The notes under the pieces are model-generated. The model was not told the DNA's origin. It did no database searches and was given only the letters and a program-made list of their open reading frames with translations. The position numbers and the translations under genes are program-made. Below, piece by piece: positions 1-7,536 of a stretch of 64,000 bases of DNA (its first letter is position 1; the number at the start of each line of letters is the position of its first letter). The DNA comes from JAABTL01 sp964465355 (GTDB lineage Bacteria; Deinococcota; Deinococci; Deinococcales; Trueperaceae): NCBI GenBank assembly GCA_964465355.1, contig CAYXJZ010000005.1, positions 1 to 64,000 of the forward strand, given 5' to 3'.

Positions 1-760
1 GCGCTGGCGATGTCGAGGCCGTTGGTCTGCAGCAGCAGGAGCTGGGTGGCGTCGTCAGGGATGAAGAGGATGGTGACCGTGTCGAGGTAGGCCGCGCCCT
101 GGTTCTCAAAGAAGGGCGGCGCCCAGGCGTAGTCGGGGTTGCGCTCCAGCACGATGCGGTCGCCTGAGACCACTTCGCGGATCTTGAAGGGGCCGGCGCT
201 CACCGGGTTCTGGCTGAAGGCCGAGCCTTGGGTGGCCAGCGCCGTGGGCGAGATGATGCCGAAGTAGGCGTTGGTCATGTTCAGCAGCGCAGCGGCGAAG
301 GGCTCGCTGTACACCACGTCGACGGTGTAGTCGTCGACGATCTCGACGTGACTGAGGGCGCCGGCGTTGGAGGCGGCAGGCGCGGCCATCGCCGGGTCCA
401 TCAGGCGCTCGAAGCTGACCTTCACGGCCTCGGCCGTCAGCGGCGTGCCGTCGGTGAAGGTCACGTCCTCACGCAGCCAGAAGCGGATGCGCAGGCCGTC
501 GTCGAGCACTTCCCAGTCGGTGGCCAGGTAGGGCACGAAGTCGCCGGTGTAGGGATCGCGGGAGATCAGCGAGGCGTAGATCAGGCTGTGGTAGACGACC
601 GCGGAGGAGGTGACGTGCACGTCGAGCGATGGCGCCTCGGTGGCGAGGGCGATGCGGAGGTTGCCGGCGGCAGCGGCGAGTCCTAGGAACAGGGCACAGG
701 CGAGGATGACGAGGCTTCGGATCGCGAGCTTCTTTGCAGCGTGGTGATGGACTTGCGCAG
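1..760 (-). CDS. ABC transporter substrate-binding protein (family 5, oligopeptide type), C-terminus outside window
   Basis: Extracytoplasmic solute-binding protein that would deliver peptides or similar ligands to an ABC importer. Read leftward, a hydrophobic signal-like stretch (LVILACALFLGLAAAAG) leads into NLRIALATEAPSLD, then WEVLDDGLRIRFWLREDVTF, TDGTPLTAEAVKVSFERL and SAGPFKIREV, the usual order in SBP_bac_5 proteins. The gene runs off the left edge, so about half is visible. A strong AGGAGG lies at 763-769, but the correct frame has no ATG, GTG or TTG between the upstream stop and the signal peptide. The end given (a CTG at 758-760, itself in another frame) is only approximate. Either a rare start is used or there is a frameshift in the signal peptide or the assembly. 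The family is certain, the start is not. Confidence 0.85.
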
Positions 761-909
761 TTCCTCCTATGGTGGGGCTGGCCGCCCAGGCGCGCGGGCG
801 GGTCGGGCTGACCCATCTGTGCGCCTAGATCGACACATTAGCGCATAACCTTGCACCCGACGGCGGGGCCTTGGTCCCGGGGCCTTGGTGGCCGGCTGTC
901 GACTCAGGC

Positions 910-929
910 GGCGAAGTGGCCACTTCGCC
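910..929. terminator. Perfect 20-bp palindrome downstream of the beta-lactamase-like gene
   Basis: GGCGAAGTGG followed directly by CCACTTCGCC makes a perfect inverted repeat without a spacer. It lies just past the stop of the leftward gene ending at 935, so a termination or processing hairpin is the simplest reading. There is no T-tract on either side. The half-site GGCGAAGTGG recurs at 938-947, which adds a direct-repeat component. A protein-binding site is the alternative. Confidence 0.4.
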
Positions 930-934
930 AAAGA

Positions 935-1828
935 TCAGGCGAAGTGGTCGTAGAGAAGACGCGAGGCCTTGGCCAAGGTGGCGCTGGCCTTGCGTTCGTC
1001 CAACTCGCCGTGGTTCATCAGCGCCACCACATAGGGGCCTTTCGGCCCGAAGACGATGCCGACATCGTTGGTGCGGCGGTTCAGGGTGCCGGTCTTGTGG
1101 GCCACTTCGGTGCCCTTCGGTAGGTCGTAGGGGATGCGGCTGTTGGTCTGGCAGGCCTTGAGGATGGTCATGCCCACCTCGGTGGCCTTGGCGCTGGCCA
1201 GCTTGCCGTCGTGCAGGTCGACCAGCATGGCGGCCAAGTGGCGCGGGGTGGCGCGGTCGCCGCGCTCGGCCGAGTTGCCGTCCGGATCGTCTGGGATGGG
1301 GCGATCCGCCTGCCTGAAGGTGGCGATGACATCGGCGTACGGCATGTGCTCGCCGCCTGGCAGGAAGCTGCCCAACATCTGGCGGATGCTGTGGGGCATG
1401 TGGAAGCTGTCGTAGCCGAGGGCATGCATGTCGGCCTGCACCGCCTCCTTGCTGCTCAGCGCCAGCAGCAGGTCGGTGGCCATGTTGTCGCTGATGATCA
1501 TCATCAACCGCATGAGGTCGTGGACGGTGGGCTGCAGGCCGGCGTCCAGCACCTGGATCAGGCCGCTGCCTGCCACGCGCTCATCGTCCTTGAGTAGGGT
1601 GCGGGCGCCCAGGTCGATCTCTCCACGGTCCAGCTTGCGCAGCAGGTGGATGAGCAGCGGCAGCTTGACCACGCTGGCCAGGGTGAAGGAGCGGTCGGCG
1701 TGGATCGCCACAGGCTCCGGCGCATCGGTCCCATCAGAGCGAGGGGCGATGGCGTAGGCGATCACGCCGGTGTGACCTTCGATCCCGGACAGCACCTGGT
1801 TCAACTCGTCATGGATGGGCATGGACAT
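935..1828 (-). CDS. Class A beta-lactamase-like serine hydrolase
   Basis: 297-residue protein of the serine beta-lactamase/DD-peptidase fold. All three class A active-site elements are in order: SVVK (S52-x-x-K55), SDN (113-115) and KTG (245-247). ERGDRATPRHLAAML around 188-202 occupies the omega-loop region. No signal peptide is visible, the N-terminus MSMPIHDELNQVL being hydrophilic, so the product may be cytoplasmic. That is unusual for a true beta-lactamase and suggests a housekeeping esterase or peptidase-like hydrolase. It lies 33 bases downstream of the ABC ATPase gene on the same strand and may be co-transcribed with it. The family is secure. Antibiotic hydrolysis cannot be inferred from sequence alone. 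Confidence 0.85.
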   Translation of the reverse strand: MSMPIHDELNQVLSGIEGHTGVIAYAIAPRSDGTDAPEPVAIHADRSFTLASVVKLPLLIHLLRKLDRGEIDLGARTLLKDDERVAGSGLIQVLDAGLQPTVHDLMRLMMIISDNMATDLLLALSSKEAVQADMHALGYDSFHMPHSIRQMLGSFLPGGEHMPYADVIATFRQADRPIPDDPDGNSAERGDRATPRHLAAMLVDLHDGKLASAKATEVGMTILKACQTNSRIPYDLPKGTEVAHKTGTLNRRTNDVGIVFGPKGPYVVALMNHGELDERKASATLAKASRLLYDHFA

Positions 1829-1861
1829 ACATTCGCATCCAGCGGGCGGATGGGTGTCGTT

Positions 1862-2527
1862 CTACGCGGCTTCGGCTGGTCGCTCCACGCCAAGGTGTCC
1901 TTCGGCCAGGCGCCATCGCCCGCCGACCCAGCTCTGGTCGAGGTCGAGCTGATGGCCGCTGAGCACCACGGAGCCGCCTGCGGCCGCGTGCTCGCCAAGC
2001 CCTTGCAGCAGCAGGCCCTGGGCCTCGGCGTCGAGGGCGTTCAAGGGCTCGTCCAGCAGCAGCAGGGATGGCGCGACGCCAAGCAGCACCGAGAGCGCGG
2101 CCTTCTGCCGCATGCCGCGGGAGAGCGCGCCAGGGTAGCCCTCCAGGCGCTCACCTAGGCCGAAGCGGCGGTACCAGTCCATGACGGCCGGCGTGGCCTG
2201 CGGCTTGCCGCGCAGCCGTGGCAGCAGCACTGCCTGCTCCTCCAAGGTGAGGTCGTCGTAGAGGGGGGGCTCGTCGGGCAGGTAGCCGATGCGGCTCCGT
2301 GCCTCCAGCCGGTCGGGGGTCTGGCCGAAGACCTCGACCCGGCCGCTGCTTGTCTGCACCGCGCCGATGATGCAGGACAGCAGGGTGCTCTTGCCCGCGC
2401 CGTTGGCGCCTTGCAGCCACCAGCGCTCGCCGGGCTGCACTTCGGCGTCCACGGCTTCCAGCACGACCATCCCACCCAGGCTGACGCCGAGGTTGCTGAT
2501 GAGGAGGGGTGGGGGGGAGTCGGACAT
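1862..2527 (-). CDS. ABC transporter ATP-binding protein
   Basis: 221-residue single ABC ATPase domain. Walker A is GANGAGKST (residues 40-48), the Q-loop region reads YLPDEPPLYDDLTLEEQ, the signature is LSRGMRQK, Walker B is LLLLDEP with NALD as D-loop, and the switch His sits in LSGHQLD. It resembles ATPases of ABC-2 type exporters, but no permease gene is next to it. I chose the ATG at 2527 (MSDSPPPLLISN). The frame stays open upstream to 2677, but those codons are hairpin repeat copy 1 and do not look like protein. The start codon is 15 bases from the repeat arm, so any transcript from further upstream would carry that hairpin in its leader. Confidence 0.85.
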   Translation of the reverse strand: MSDSPPPLLISNLGVSLGGMVVLEAVDAEVQPGERWWLQGANGAGKSTLLSCIIGAVQTSSGRVEVFGQTPDRLEARSRIGYLPDEPPLYDDLTLEEQAVLLPRLRGKPQATPAVMDWYRRFGLGERLEGYPGALSRGMRQKAALSVLLGVAPSLLLLDEPLNALDAEAQGLLLQGLGEHAAAGGSVVLSGHQLDLDQSWVGGRWRLAEGHLGVERPAEAA

Positions 2528-2542
2528 CGTTCGAGCGTACCA

Positions 2543-2614
2543 GGGGTGGGGGGCTCCGGCCGGGACGTGACGACTGGACCACGTCTGAACGTCCCGGCCG
2601 GAGCCCCCCACCCC
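2543..2614. repeat. Hairpin repeat family, copy 1 (72 bp)
   Basis: Two perfectly complementary 26-nt arms (2543-2568 and 2589-2614) flank the conserved 20-nt loop GACGACTGGACCACGTCTGA. The inner end of the stem is GGGACGT/ACGTCCC. The outer arm (GGGGTGGGGGGCTCCGGCC) is unlike those of the other four copies. It sits between the divergent ABC ATPase and ArsR genes, where an ordinary terminator is not expected. Loop orientation is forward. Confidence 0.9.
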
Positions 2615-2667
2615 TTCGACGGCGACCGACCCCGCCTCATCGCCAAGGCGGCCTCCGGGTGATGGGA

Positions 2668-2702
2668 TTGTATTCATCGATGGGTGCTGATAAGATCGAT
2701 CT
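2668..2702 (+). promoter_or_regulatory. Leaderless promoter and probable ArsR operator
   Basis: TTGTAT (2668-2673), a 17-bp spacer and TAAGAT (2691-2696) form a good sigma-70-like promoter. The ATG at 2703 is only six bases past the -10 box, so the transcript should be leaderless. Two ATCGAT hexamers (2676-2681 and 2695-2700), 19 bp apart, bracket the -10 element and are a likely operator for the ArsR protein encoded next. Confidence 0.65.
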
Positions 2703-3029
2703 ATGTTGATGGATTTGGATCCGGTGTTTCGTGCTTTGGCTGACCCTACGCGTCGGGGGTTGGTGCAGCGGTTGGCTGTGGGGGAGGCGACGGTGGGGGA
2801 GTTGGCTGCGCCGCTGGAGATCGGGCAGCCGGCTGTCAGCCATCATCTGAAGGTGCTGTCTGAGGCGGGGTTGGTGGCCATGACGCGGCGTGGGCGCAGC
2901 ACCATCTGTAGCTTGCTGCCGACGCCGCTGCGTGAGGCGCGGGCTTGGATGCGGGATTGCGAAGCCTTCTGGGATGAGCGGGCCGCCAGGCTCCAGAGCG
3001 TGCTGGCGGCAGGGAAGAGGTCGTCATGA
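2703..3029 (+). CDS. ArsR-family winged-helix transcriptional repressor
   Basis: 108 residues, typical for the family. VFRALADPTRRGLVQRL is the classic ArsR opening, and the recognition segment reads IGQPAVSHHLKVLSEAGLV (about 46-64) followed by the wing. No metal-binding cysteine pair is visible, so it is not obviously a metal sensor. It belongs to the subgroup usually linked to AHSA1/SRPBCC genes, and one follows two genes downstream. The stop overlaps the next start by 4 bp (ATGA), indicating translational coupling. The start is fixed by the leaderless -10 box. It probably autoregulates through the ATCGAT pair. Confidence 0.88.
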   Translation: MLMDLDPVFRALADPTRRGLVQRLAVGEATVGELAAPLEIGQPAVSHHLKVLSEAGLVAMTRRGRSTICSLLPTPLREARAWMRDCEAFWDERAARLQSVLAAGKRSS

Positions 3030-3397
3030 GCAGGGTCGTGCACTTCGAGATCACCGCCGAGTCCGTCGATCGCGCGTCGGCCTTCTACAAGGAGGCCTTC
3101 GGCTGGGGGGTGCAGGACTGGGACGGGCCAACGGCCTACCGCTTCCTGCTCACCGGGCCGGAGGAGGCGCCAGGCATCCACGGTGCGGTGGTGCAACGCA
3201 AGCCGGACAGCAAGGACGCCGTCCTCACGCTGGGCGTGGCCTCGCTGGCCGAGGCGGTGGAGAAGGTGCGCCAGGCCGGCGGCAAGGTCCTCGATGCCGG
3301 GCACCTCGTGCCCGGTGTGGGCAACCTGGCCTCCGTCGAGGACACCGAGGGGAACCTCTTCGGCCTCATGGAGTTCCTGCCAGGGCAGCCCGGTTGA
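3026..3397 (+). CDS. VOC (glyoxalase/bleomycin-resistance) superfamily protein
   Basis: 123-residue single-domain vicinal oxygen chelate protein. It opens with VVHFEITAESVDRASAFYKEAFGW, the usual beta-alpha start of a VOC repeat, and ends with LASVEDTEGNLFGLMEF, where the glutamate would be a metal ligand. Such proteins (PhnB-like/DUF-type VOC) bind small molecules or act as dimeric enzymes. The substrate cannot be told. It overlaps arsR by 4 bp and precedes the AHSA1 gene, forming a regulator-VOC-SRPBCC set that is common in bacteria and often handles hydrophobic or toxic small molecules. Confidence 0.85.
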   Translation: MSRVVHFEITAESVDRASAFYKEAFGWGVQDWDGPTAYRFLLTGPEEAPGIHGAVVQRKPDSKDAVLTLGVASLAEAVEKVRQAGGKVLDAGHLVPGVGNLASVEDTEGNLFGLMEFLPGQPG

Positions 3398-3421
3398 GGC
3401 AGCGGGCGGTCGGAGCCTAGC

Positions 3422-3874
3422 GTGGCCGACGCACCCTCCCCGCCGCGGGTGGAGCTGGTCTACCAGTTGCAGGCCGCGGTGGACGCGGTCTACCAGGCCT
3501 GGACCGACGCCGAGCTGCTCGCGCAGTGGTTCGGTCCGAGCGACGGTGTGCAGGCCGATGCCGAGCTGGACCTCAGGGTGGGCGGGCGCTACCGCATCAC
3601 CATGGGCAGCCGCACGGTGCGCGGCGTGTACCTGGAGGTGTCGCCCCCAACGCGTCTGGCCTTCACCTGGGTGTGGGACGACGATGACCCGCCGGTGGAG
3701 ACCGAGGTGCGGGTCAGCCTCACGCCGGAAGGCCCATCGCTCACCCGCATGGTCATCGAGCACGAGCGGTTGCCTGACGAGGTGAGTTGCATGGGCTTCG
3801 AGCAGGGCTGGAGGCGGACGGTCGTGCGCCTGGAGAGGTGGTTGGCGGTGGGGGGCACCCCGCCAGGGACGTGA
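3422..3874 (+). CDS. SRPBCC/AHSA1-type ligand-binding protein
   Basis: 150 residues of the START/AHSA1 fold. Key segments are VDAVYQAWTDAELLAQWFGP, DLRVGGRYRITMG and a C-terminal helix GFEQGWRRTVVRLERWL. The start is GTG at 3422, 24 bases after the VOC stop. The 3' end is odd. The last eight residues (about VGGTPPGT) and the TGA stop are encoded by the left arm and first loop base-triplet of hairpin repeat copy 2. The repeat either inserted at the gene end or was recruited as its stop. Function is probably small-molecule binding. No specific ligand can be assigned. Confidence 0.85.
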   Translation: MADAPSPPRVELVYQLQAAVDAVYQAWTDAELLAQWFGPSDGVQADAELDLRVGGRYRITMGSRTVRGVYLEVSPPTRLAFTWVWDDDDPPVETEVRVSLTPEGPSLTRMVIEHERLPDEVSCMGFEQGWRRTVVRLERWLAVGGTPPGT

Positions 3875-3918
3875 CGACTGGACGACGTCTGAACGTCCCT
3901 GCCGGGGTGCCCCCCACC
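3847..3918. repeat. Hairpin repeat family, copy 2 (72 bp)
   Basis: 26-nt arms (3847-3872 and 3893-3918) pair with a single mismatch around loop GACGACTGGACGACGTCTGA. The outer arm (GGTGGGGGGCACCCCGCCA) differs from the other copies. The TGA of the AHSA1 gene is at 3872-3874, across the arm-loop junction. Forward orientation. Confidence 0.9.
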
Positions 3919-4038
3919 GCAACGGCAACAGGCCTGCGAGCCGCGGCTGTCGAGGGCTGGTAGGTACGTCGACAGGCGTAGCGGGGCTACGCTGCCGGCA
4001 GGGCGACGTGCGGCGGTGGTGGGATCAGACTGGGCGCC

Positions 4039-4695
4039 ATGACGCAACGCACCCTGTCACCCTTGATCGGCGCTTCGATCTTCTTCCTGTTCTACCTGGC
4101 GGTATCCCCGGTTGCCGGGACCGTCAGCGTGGGGGAGTTCCCACTTCCCGGGTCATCGCCCGACGTGGTCCACGCCTACCTTGCGGCGAACACGACCGCC
4201 TCCTTGCTCACAGGACTTCTACAGGGGATCTCGGGTCTCGGCCTGGCGATCGTCGTCGCGGGGCCGCTGGCCCGAGCCGGAGGAAGGGTTGCGATCGACG
4301 CGCAGCGGCGTGTGCTGGGGCAGGCGGCGGGCTGGATCGCCGTGGCTGCGATCCTGACCAGCGCTGCTCTGGCGATCGTGCTCGGCTTCATCGCGCCCAC
4401 CGCAGGCACCGAGGTCGTTGCCACGGTCCGCGGTCTCTCCTTCTACGCGGGCGGGGTGACGCACGTGGCCTCACTCGGCTTGTTCGTGCTGGCCATCATC
4501 GCCGCGCCTGGATGGAGCCCACCCGTGCGCGTCGTCGCCTTGATCGCAGGCAGCCTGGCCGTCCTCTCGCTGTTGTCGATCGCCATCTTCTACGCCTCGT
4601 TGTTCCTGCCCCTTGGCCGCCTCGCGTGCATGATCACGCTGGTCGTCGCCGGCATCGGCGCGGCGCGCCACCGCTCTCCCCTGCCTGTAGCTTGA
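4039..4695 (+). CDS. Multi-pass membrane protein of unknown function
   Basis: 218 residues with about six hydrophobic segments: LIGASIFFLFYLAVSPVAG, LLTGLLQGISGLGLAIVVAG, AAGWIAVAAILTSAALAIVL, THVASLGLFVLAIIAA, VVALIAGSLAVLSLLSIAIF and a final LACMITLVVAGIGAA. No catalytic or transport motif stands out. The layout resembles DUF4386-like proteins, but I cannot assign a family. CAGACT at about 4025-4030, eight bases before the ATG, could be a leaderless -10 box, which supports this start. The gene is convergent with the transglycosylase, with hairpin repeat copy 3 between them. Confidence 0.65.
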   Translation: MTQRTLSPLIGASIFFLFYLAVSPVAGTVSVGEFPLPGSSPDVVHAYLAANTTASLLTGLLQGISGLGLAIVVAGPLARAGGRVAIDAQRRVLGQAAGWIAVAAILTSAALAIVLGFIAPTAGTEVVATVRGLSFYAGGVTHVASLGLFVLAIIAAPGWSPPVRVVALIAGSLAVLSLLSIAIFYASLFLPLGRLACMITLVVAGIGAARHRSPLPVA

Positions 4696-4863
4696 GCACG
4701 CCGACAGAGCATCGCGCACAACGGCGAAGCCTTCGTCAGGCCTCGGCGTAGATCTCGATAAGACCATCGCCCTGTTTCATGACGCGATTCTAGTGAGATC
4801 GACGATCGAGTTCGGCAACTACGGTCGATCGATTGCCTGGCGCCCCACACATCCTGCGCTGAA

Positions 4864-4937
4864 GGGGTTGGGATGCCCCGCCCGGGACATTCAGACGTGG
4901 TCCAGTCGTCATGTCCCGGGCGGGGCATCCCAACCCC
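4864..4937. repeat. Hairpin repeat family, copy 3 (74 bp)
   Basis: Perfect 27-nt arms (4864-4890, 4911-4937) around the reverse-oriented loop, whose complement is GACGACTGGACCACGTCTGA. The inner stem is GGGACAT/ATGTCCC instead of GGGACGT/ACGTCCC, a compensatory double change that keeps the pair. It lies between convergent genes and ends one base before the stop codon of the transglycosylase (4939-4941). Confidence 0.9.
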
Positions 4938-4938
4938 C

Positions 4939-6813
4939 CTACGGTGAGTCGGGGAGCCCGGCCTGCTGGACCTCGGCCGGGTACAGCCTCCGGTAGATCT
5001 CGAGGTTGACGCCCACCCGCTGCAGGTACTCCCGCGTCTCCAGCGCATCGATCTGGCGCAACAGCTCGTCCTTGTCGAAGGCCACCGCGTCGCCCTCGTA
5101 CAGGCGGCGGATGTAGCCCTGGCCGCGGTTGTATGAGGGGATGACCAGGCCGACGTCGCCGCCGAAGTAGTCGGTCAGCCAGCGCAGGTAGAAGCTGCCG
5201 TAGCGGATGTTGGTGTCTGGATCGAAGGGGTCGCCGGGCGACTCCCGCTGCAGTTCGGCCAGCCAGTCCCAAGTCGTCGGGACGACCTGCATCAGGCCCT
5301 GGGCGTTGGAGGTGGACACCGCCACCGGCGAGAAGGCCGATTCCTGCCGCATGATGGCCCACACCAGCTCCGGTTCGACACCAAGGTCGGCGGTGTGCCT
5401 GAGGGTGGAGGCGGGGTAGGCGCGGGGGTAGGCGAGGCGCCAGGCGCGTAGGTCTTCCTCACCGGCGGCCACCAAGGCCTGGCCGGCGCGCTGGCTCTGG
5501 CGGAACTCGTCGTGCTGCACTTGCAGGGCGTCGGCCAGCAGCAGCACGTCGTCGCGTGCCTGGGCCTCGCTGGCTGTGCGCAAGGCGAAGAGCAGCTCGC
5601 CCTTGGCGGCCTCATCGTCCTGCACGGCCATCAGGGCGGAGGCAAGGTCGAGGGCCGCCTGGGCGGCCGCAGAGGGGACGAGCTCGGTTTCCGTGGCCGG
5701 CGCGGGGGGCAGGCGTGGCTCGCCACCCAGCAACAGGTCGAAGTAGGAGCCGCTCGGGATGAGGGAGCGCGCCCGTTGCGCCAGGTCGTCGTCGCCGAGG
5801 CGGCCGGCCACCACCCAGGCGCGGTAGGCGGCGTCGTCGGCGTAGGTGGCGTCGCGGCCGGCGGCGATGCGCAGGTAGAGCTCGGCCGCCTCGGCCCAGC
5901 GGTCGCGGGTCTCCAGCCAGCCGGTGGCCAGCCACATGCGGCTGGCCTGGCCGGTGGCCACCATCTGCGCCACCCCGCCGTCGATGTCACCGAGGCGAGC
6001 GCGGATCAAGCCGATGCCGTAGGCGGCCGTGCTGCCGCCCAGCGCGCGGAAGGCGGCCTCGGCCTCGGCCCAGCGCTCCAGCGAGAACAGCGACCATGCC
6101 TCGCCGTCCAGAGCGGCGGCATCGCCTGGCGCCTCGGCCAACCACCTGCGGAAGGCGTCCAAGGCCTCCTCGTGCCGGCCGAGCGCTCGTAGCGCCGGCC
6201 CTTCGATGGACGGCGCGGCCAGGCTCCCGAGTGCCTCCATGGCCAGGCGGTTCTGCCCGCCCTGGAAGTAGTAGTTGGCCAGGCGGTAGGGATCGGGTTC
6301 CAATCGGCGAAGGGCAGAGATGGCCTCGGCCATGGGCAGGGCCGCCCGGTAGGCGGCGATGGCCTGCTGCGCGGCGCCGGTCACGCCGGCCTCGGCGGCG
6401 GCCTCGGCCAACTGCGCCTGCTCGAGCCGCAGTGCTCGGTTGGCGGACCGCTCCAGAGGATCATCGAGATGCAGGGCCATGGCTCGGTCGAATGCCTGCA
6501 AGCGCAGGCCGGCTGGCTGCGCGGGATCCCTGGCCACGGTGAGGGCCGCCCGGTAGGCCAGGTAGCCATCGCCGCTCTGCGCCAGCTCGTTCATGGCGCC
6601 AAGGTCGACGTCGAGCAGGGCGCGGCGGAACTGCCCGTAGCCCAACAGGGGCTCGGCCTGGTAGGGGTCGACCGACACGGCACGCGAGATGGTCAGCGGC
6701 CACAGCACGGCCACCGAGCCGAAGAGGACGACGGCCCCCACGATCAGCTGCACAGCGCCCCTGTTCCGGGCGATGGTCGTCCTTCGGGTGGTGGGGGTGG
6801 GCGCACGGCGCAT
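4939..6813 (-). CDS. Membrane-anchored lytic transglycosylase (Slt/MltE fold) with TPR-like N-terminal region
   Basis: 624 residues. It cleaves the MurNAc-GlcNAc glycosidic bond of peptidoglycan on the outer face of the membrane. An N-terminal anchor (LIVGAVVLFGSVAVLWPLTI, about 23-42) is followed by an Ala-rich helical superhelix of TPR-like repeats, for example LGRHEEALDAFRRWLAEAPG and RWAEAAELYLRIAAG. The C-terminal SLT domain has the catalytic Glu (E491) in MRQESAFSP, then NAQGLMQVVPTTW, NIRYGSFYL and VIPSYNRG. This is the organisation of soluble Slt70-like enzymes with a membrane anchor. The stop codon is one base from hairpin repeat copy 3, and transcription is convergent with the membrane protein upstream. 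Confidence 0.9.
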   Translation of the reverse strand: MRRAPTPTTRRTTIARNRGAVQLIVGAVVLFGSVAVLWPLTISRAVSVDPYQAEPLLGYGQFRRALLDVDLGAMNELAQSGDGYLAYRAALTVARDPAQPAGLRLQAFDRAMALHLDDPLERSANRALRLEQAQLAEAAAEAGVTGAAQQAIAAYRAALPMAEAISALRRLEPDPYRLANYYFQGGQNRLAMEALGSLAAPSIEGPALRALGRHEEALDAFRRWLAEAPGDAAALDGEAWSLFSLERWAEAEAAFRALGGSTAAYGIGLIRARLGDIDGGVAQMVATGQASRMWLATGWLETRDRWAEAAELYLRIAAGRDATYADDAAYRAWVVAGRLGDDDLAQRARSLIPSGSYFDLLLGGEPRLPPAPATETELVPSAAAQAALDLASALMAVQDDEAAKGELLFALRTASEAQARDDVLLLADALQVQHDEFRQSQRAGQALVAAGEEDLRAWRLAYPRAYPASTLRHTADLGVEPELVWAIMRQESAFSPVAVSTSNAQGLMQVVPTTWDWLAELQRESPGDPFDPDTNIRYGSFYLRWLTDYFGGDVGLVIPSYNRGQGYIRRLYEGDAVAFDKDELLRQIDALETREYLQRVGVNLEIYRRLYPAEVQQAGLPDSP

Positions 6814-6911
6814 GCCCCCAGCCTAAGCGAGGGCGCTGAACGGGTGCTGAGTCCGGCCGACGCAGGGGTGGACCCGGCTCCCTGCCGCTGCGGACGCTGT
6901 CGCCTGAACGC

Positions 6912-6941
6912 TTGGTGTTTCTCATCAACCCGGGGTAAGAT
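6912..6941 (+). promoter_or_regulatory. Promoter of gfh1
   Basis: TTGGTG (6912-6917), an 18-bp spacer and TAAGAT (6936-6941). Unlike most promoters here it is far (about 110 bases) from the start codon, giving a real 5' leader that carries the hairpin at 6965-6995. Confidence 0.6.
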
Positions 6942-6964
6942 TCGGGCACATTCGGTTCGACCGG

Positions 6965-6995
6965 GCGGCTTGCCCCCTTCGTTGGGGCAAGCCGC
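6965..6995 (+). promoter_or_regulatory. Leader hairpin upstream of gfh1
   Basis: GCGGCTTGCCCC and GGGGCAAGCCGC form a perfect 12-bp stem with a 7-nt loop (CTTCGTT). It begins about 24 bases after the -10 box and ends 57 bases before the ATG. No T-tract follows, so it is not a classical intrinsic terminator. It could be an attenuator, a pause signal or an RNA stabiliser. As the product modulates RNA polymerase pausing, autoregulation is an attractive guess. Confidence 0.55.
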
Positions 6996-7052
6996 TTCCT
7001 AGCCACGAAGAACGCTCAGCCAGGCCCACTGCGGGCCCCACGGAGGCATGCC

Positions 7053-7526
7053 ATGACGCGCATCGTTCGATTGACTCAAGAGGGATACGACCGCCTCAGG
7101 GCGACCCTGGCGCAGGAGCACGTTCGCCTGGACGAGGCAACCCAGATCCTTCAAGGGTTGACGGGTTCCAGCGACGACTACGACGATTCCGGTCTCGAAG
7201 ACGCCAAGCAGGAGAAGGCGCGCATCGAGAACCGCATCGACGACCTGGAGGACCAGCTCGCCCGCGCCGAGATCATCCAGGCCGAGGCAGGCGGCGGCCG
7301 CATCGACCTTGGCGCCATGGTGACCCTGCGCGAGGACGGCCGCAAGGCCGACCGCCAGGTGCAGGTGGTCTCACCGGTCGAGGCCGGCGTGCTGGAGGGC
7401 GACGTGCCCAAGGTCTCCGACGAGTCGCCGCTCGGCAAAGCCCTGATCGGGCGACGGGTCGGGGACACGGTGAAGGTGGAGGTCGGGAGCAATACCAAGG
7501 CCTACAAGGTGGTGGCTGTCGGGTAG
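7053..7526 (+). CDS. gfh1: Gfh1-type Gre factor homologue (transcription inhibitor)
   Basis: 157 residues: an N-terminal coiled-coil hairpin (about 1-75) and a C-terminal FKBP-like domain (VVSPVEAGVLEGDVPKVSDE, SPLGKALIGRRVGDTVKVEV). In GreA the hairpin tip carries a conserved acidic pair in a GDLKENAEY context. Here it reads GSSDDYDDSGLEDAKQEK, the four-aspartate tip known from Thermus Gfh1. That tip occludes the RNA polymerase secondary channel and inhibits catalysis and cleavage rather than stimulating it. Gfh1 is known from Deinococcus-Thermus, so this gene is the best taxonomic marker in the window. The start has SD-like CGGAGG nine bases upstream. Hairpin copy 4 begins 11 bases past the stop. 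Confidence 0.88.
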   Translation: MTRIVRLTQEGYDRLRATLAQEHVRLDEATQILQGLTGSSDDYDDSGLEDAKQEKARIENRIDDLEDQLARAEIIQAEAGGGRIDLGAMVTLREDGRKADRQVQVVSPVEAGVLEGDVPKVSDESPLGKALIGRRVGDTVKVEVGSNTKAYKVVAVG

Positions 7527-7536
7527 GTGTTGGGGC

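Noticed and set aside
2528..2677. N-terminal extension of the ABC ATPase
   Set aside because: The 50 extra codons are mostly hairpin repeat copy 1 and its flank. The ABC domain is complete from the ATG at 2527.
4736..4780. Tiny leftward frame MKQGDGLIEIYAEA
   Set aside because: Fourteen codons between convergent genes, no SD or promoter. It might be the tail of a lost gene, but nothing supports that.
6965..6995. Rho-independent terminator before gfh1
   Set aside because: It lies downstream of the gfh1 promoter, not after a gene, and has no T-tract. A leader element is a better reading.
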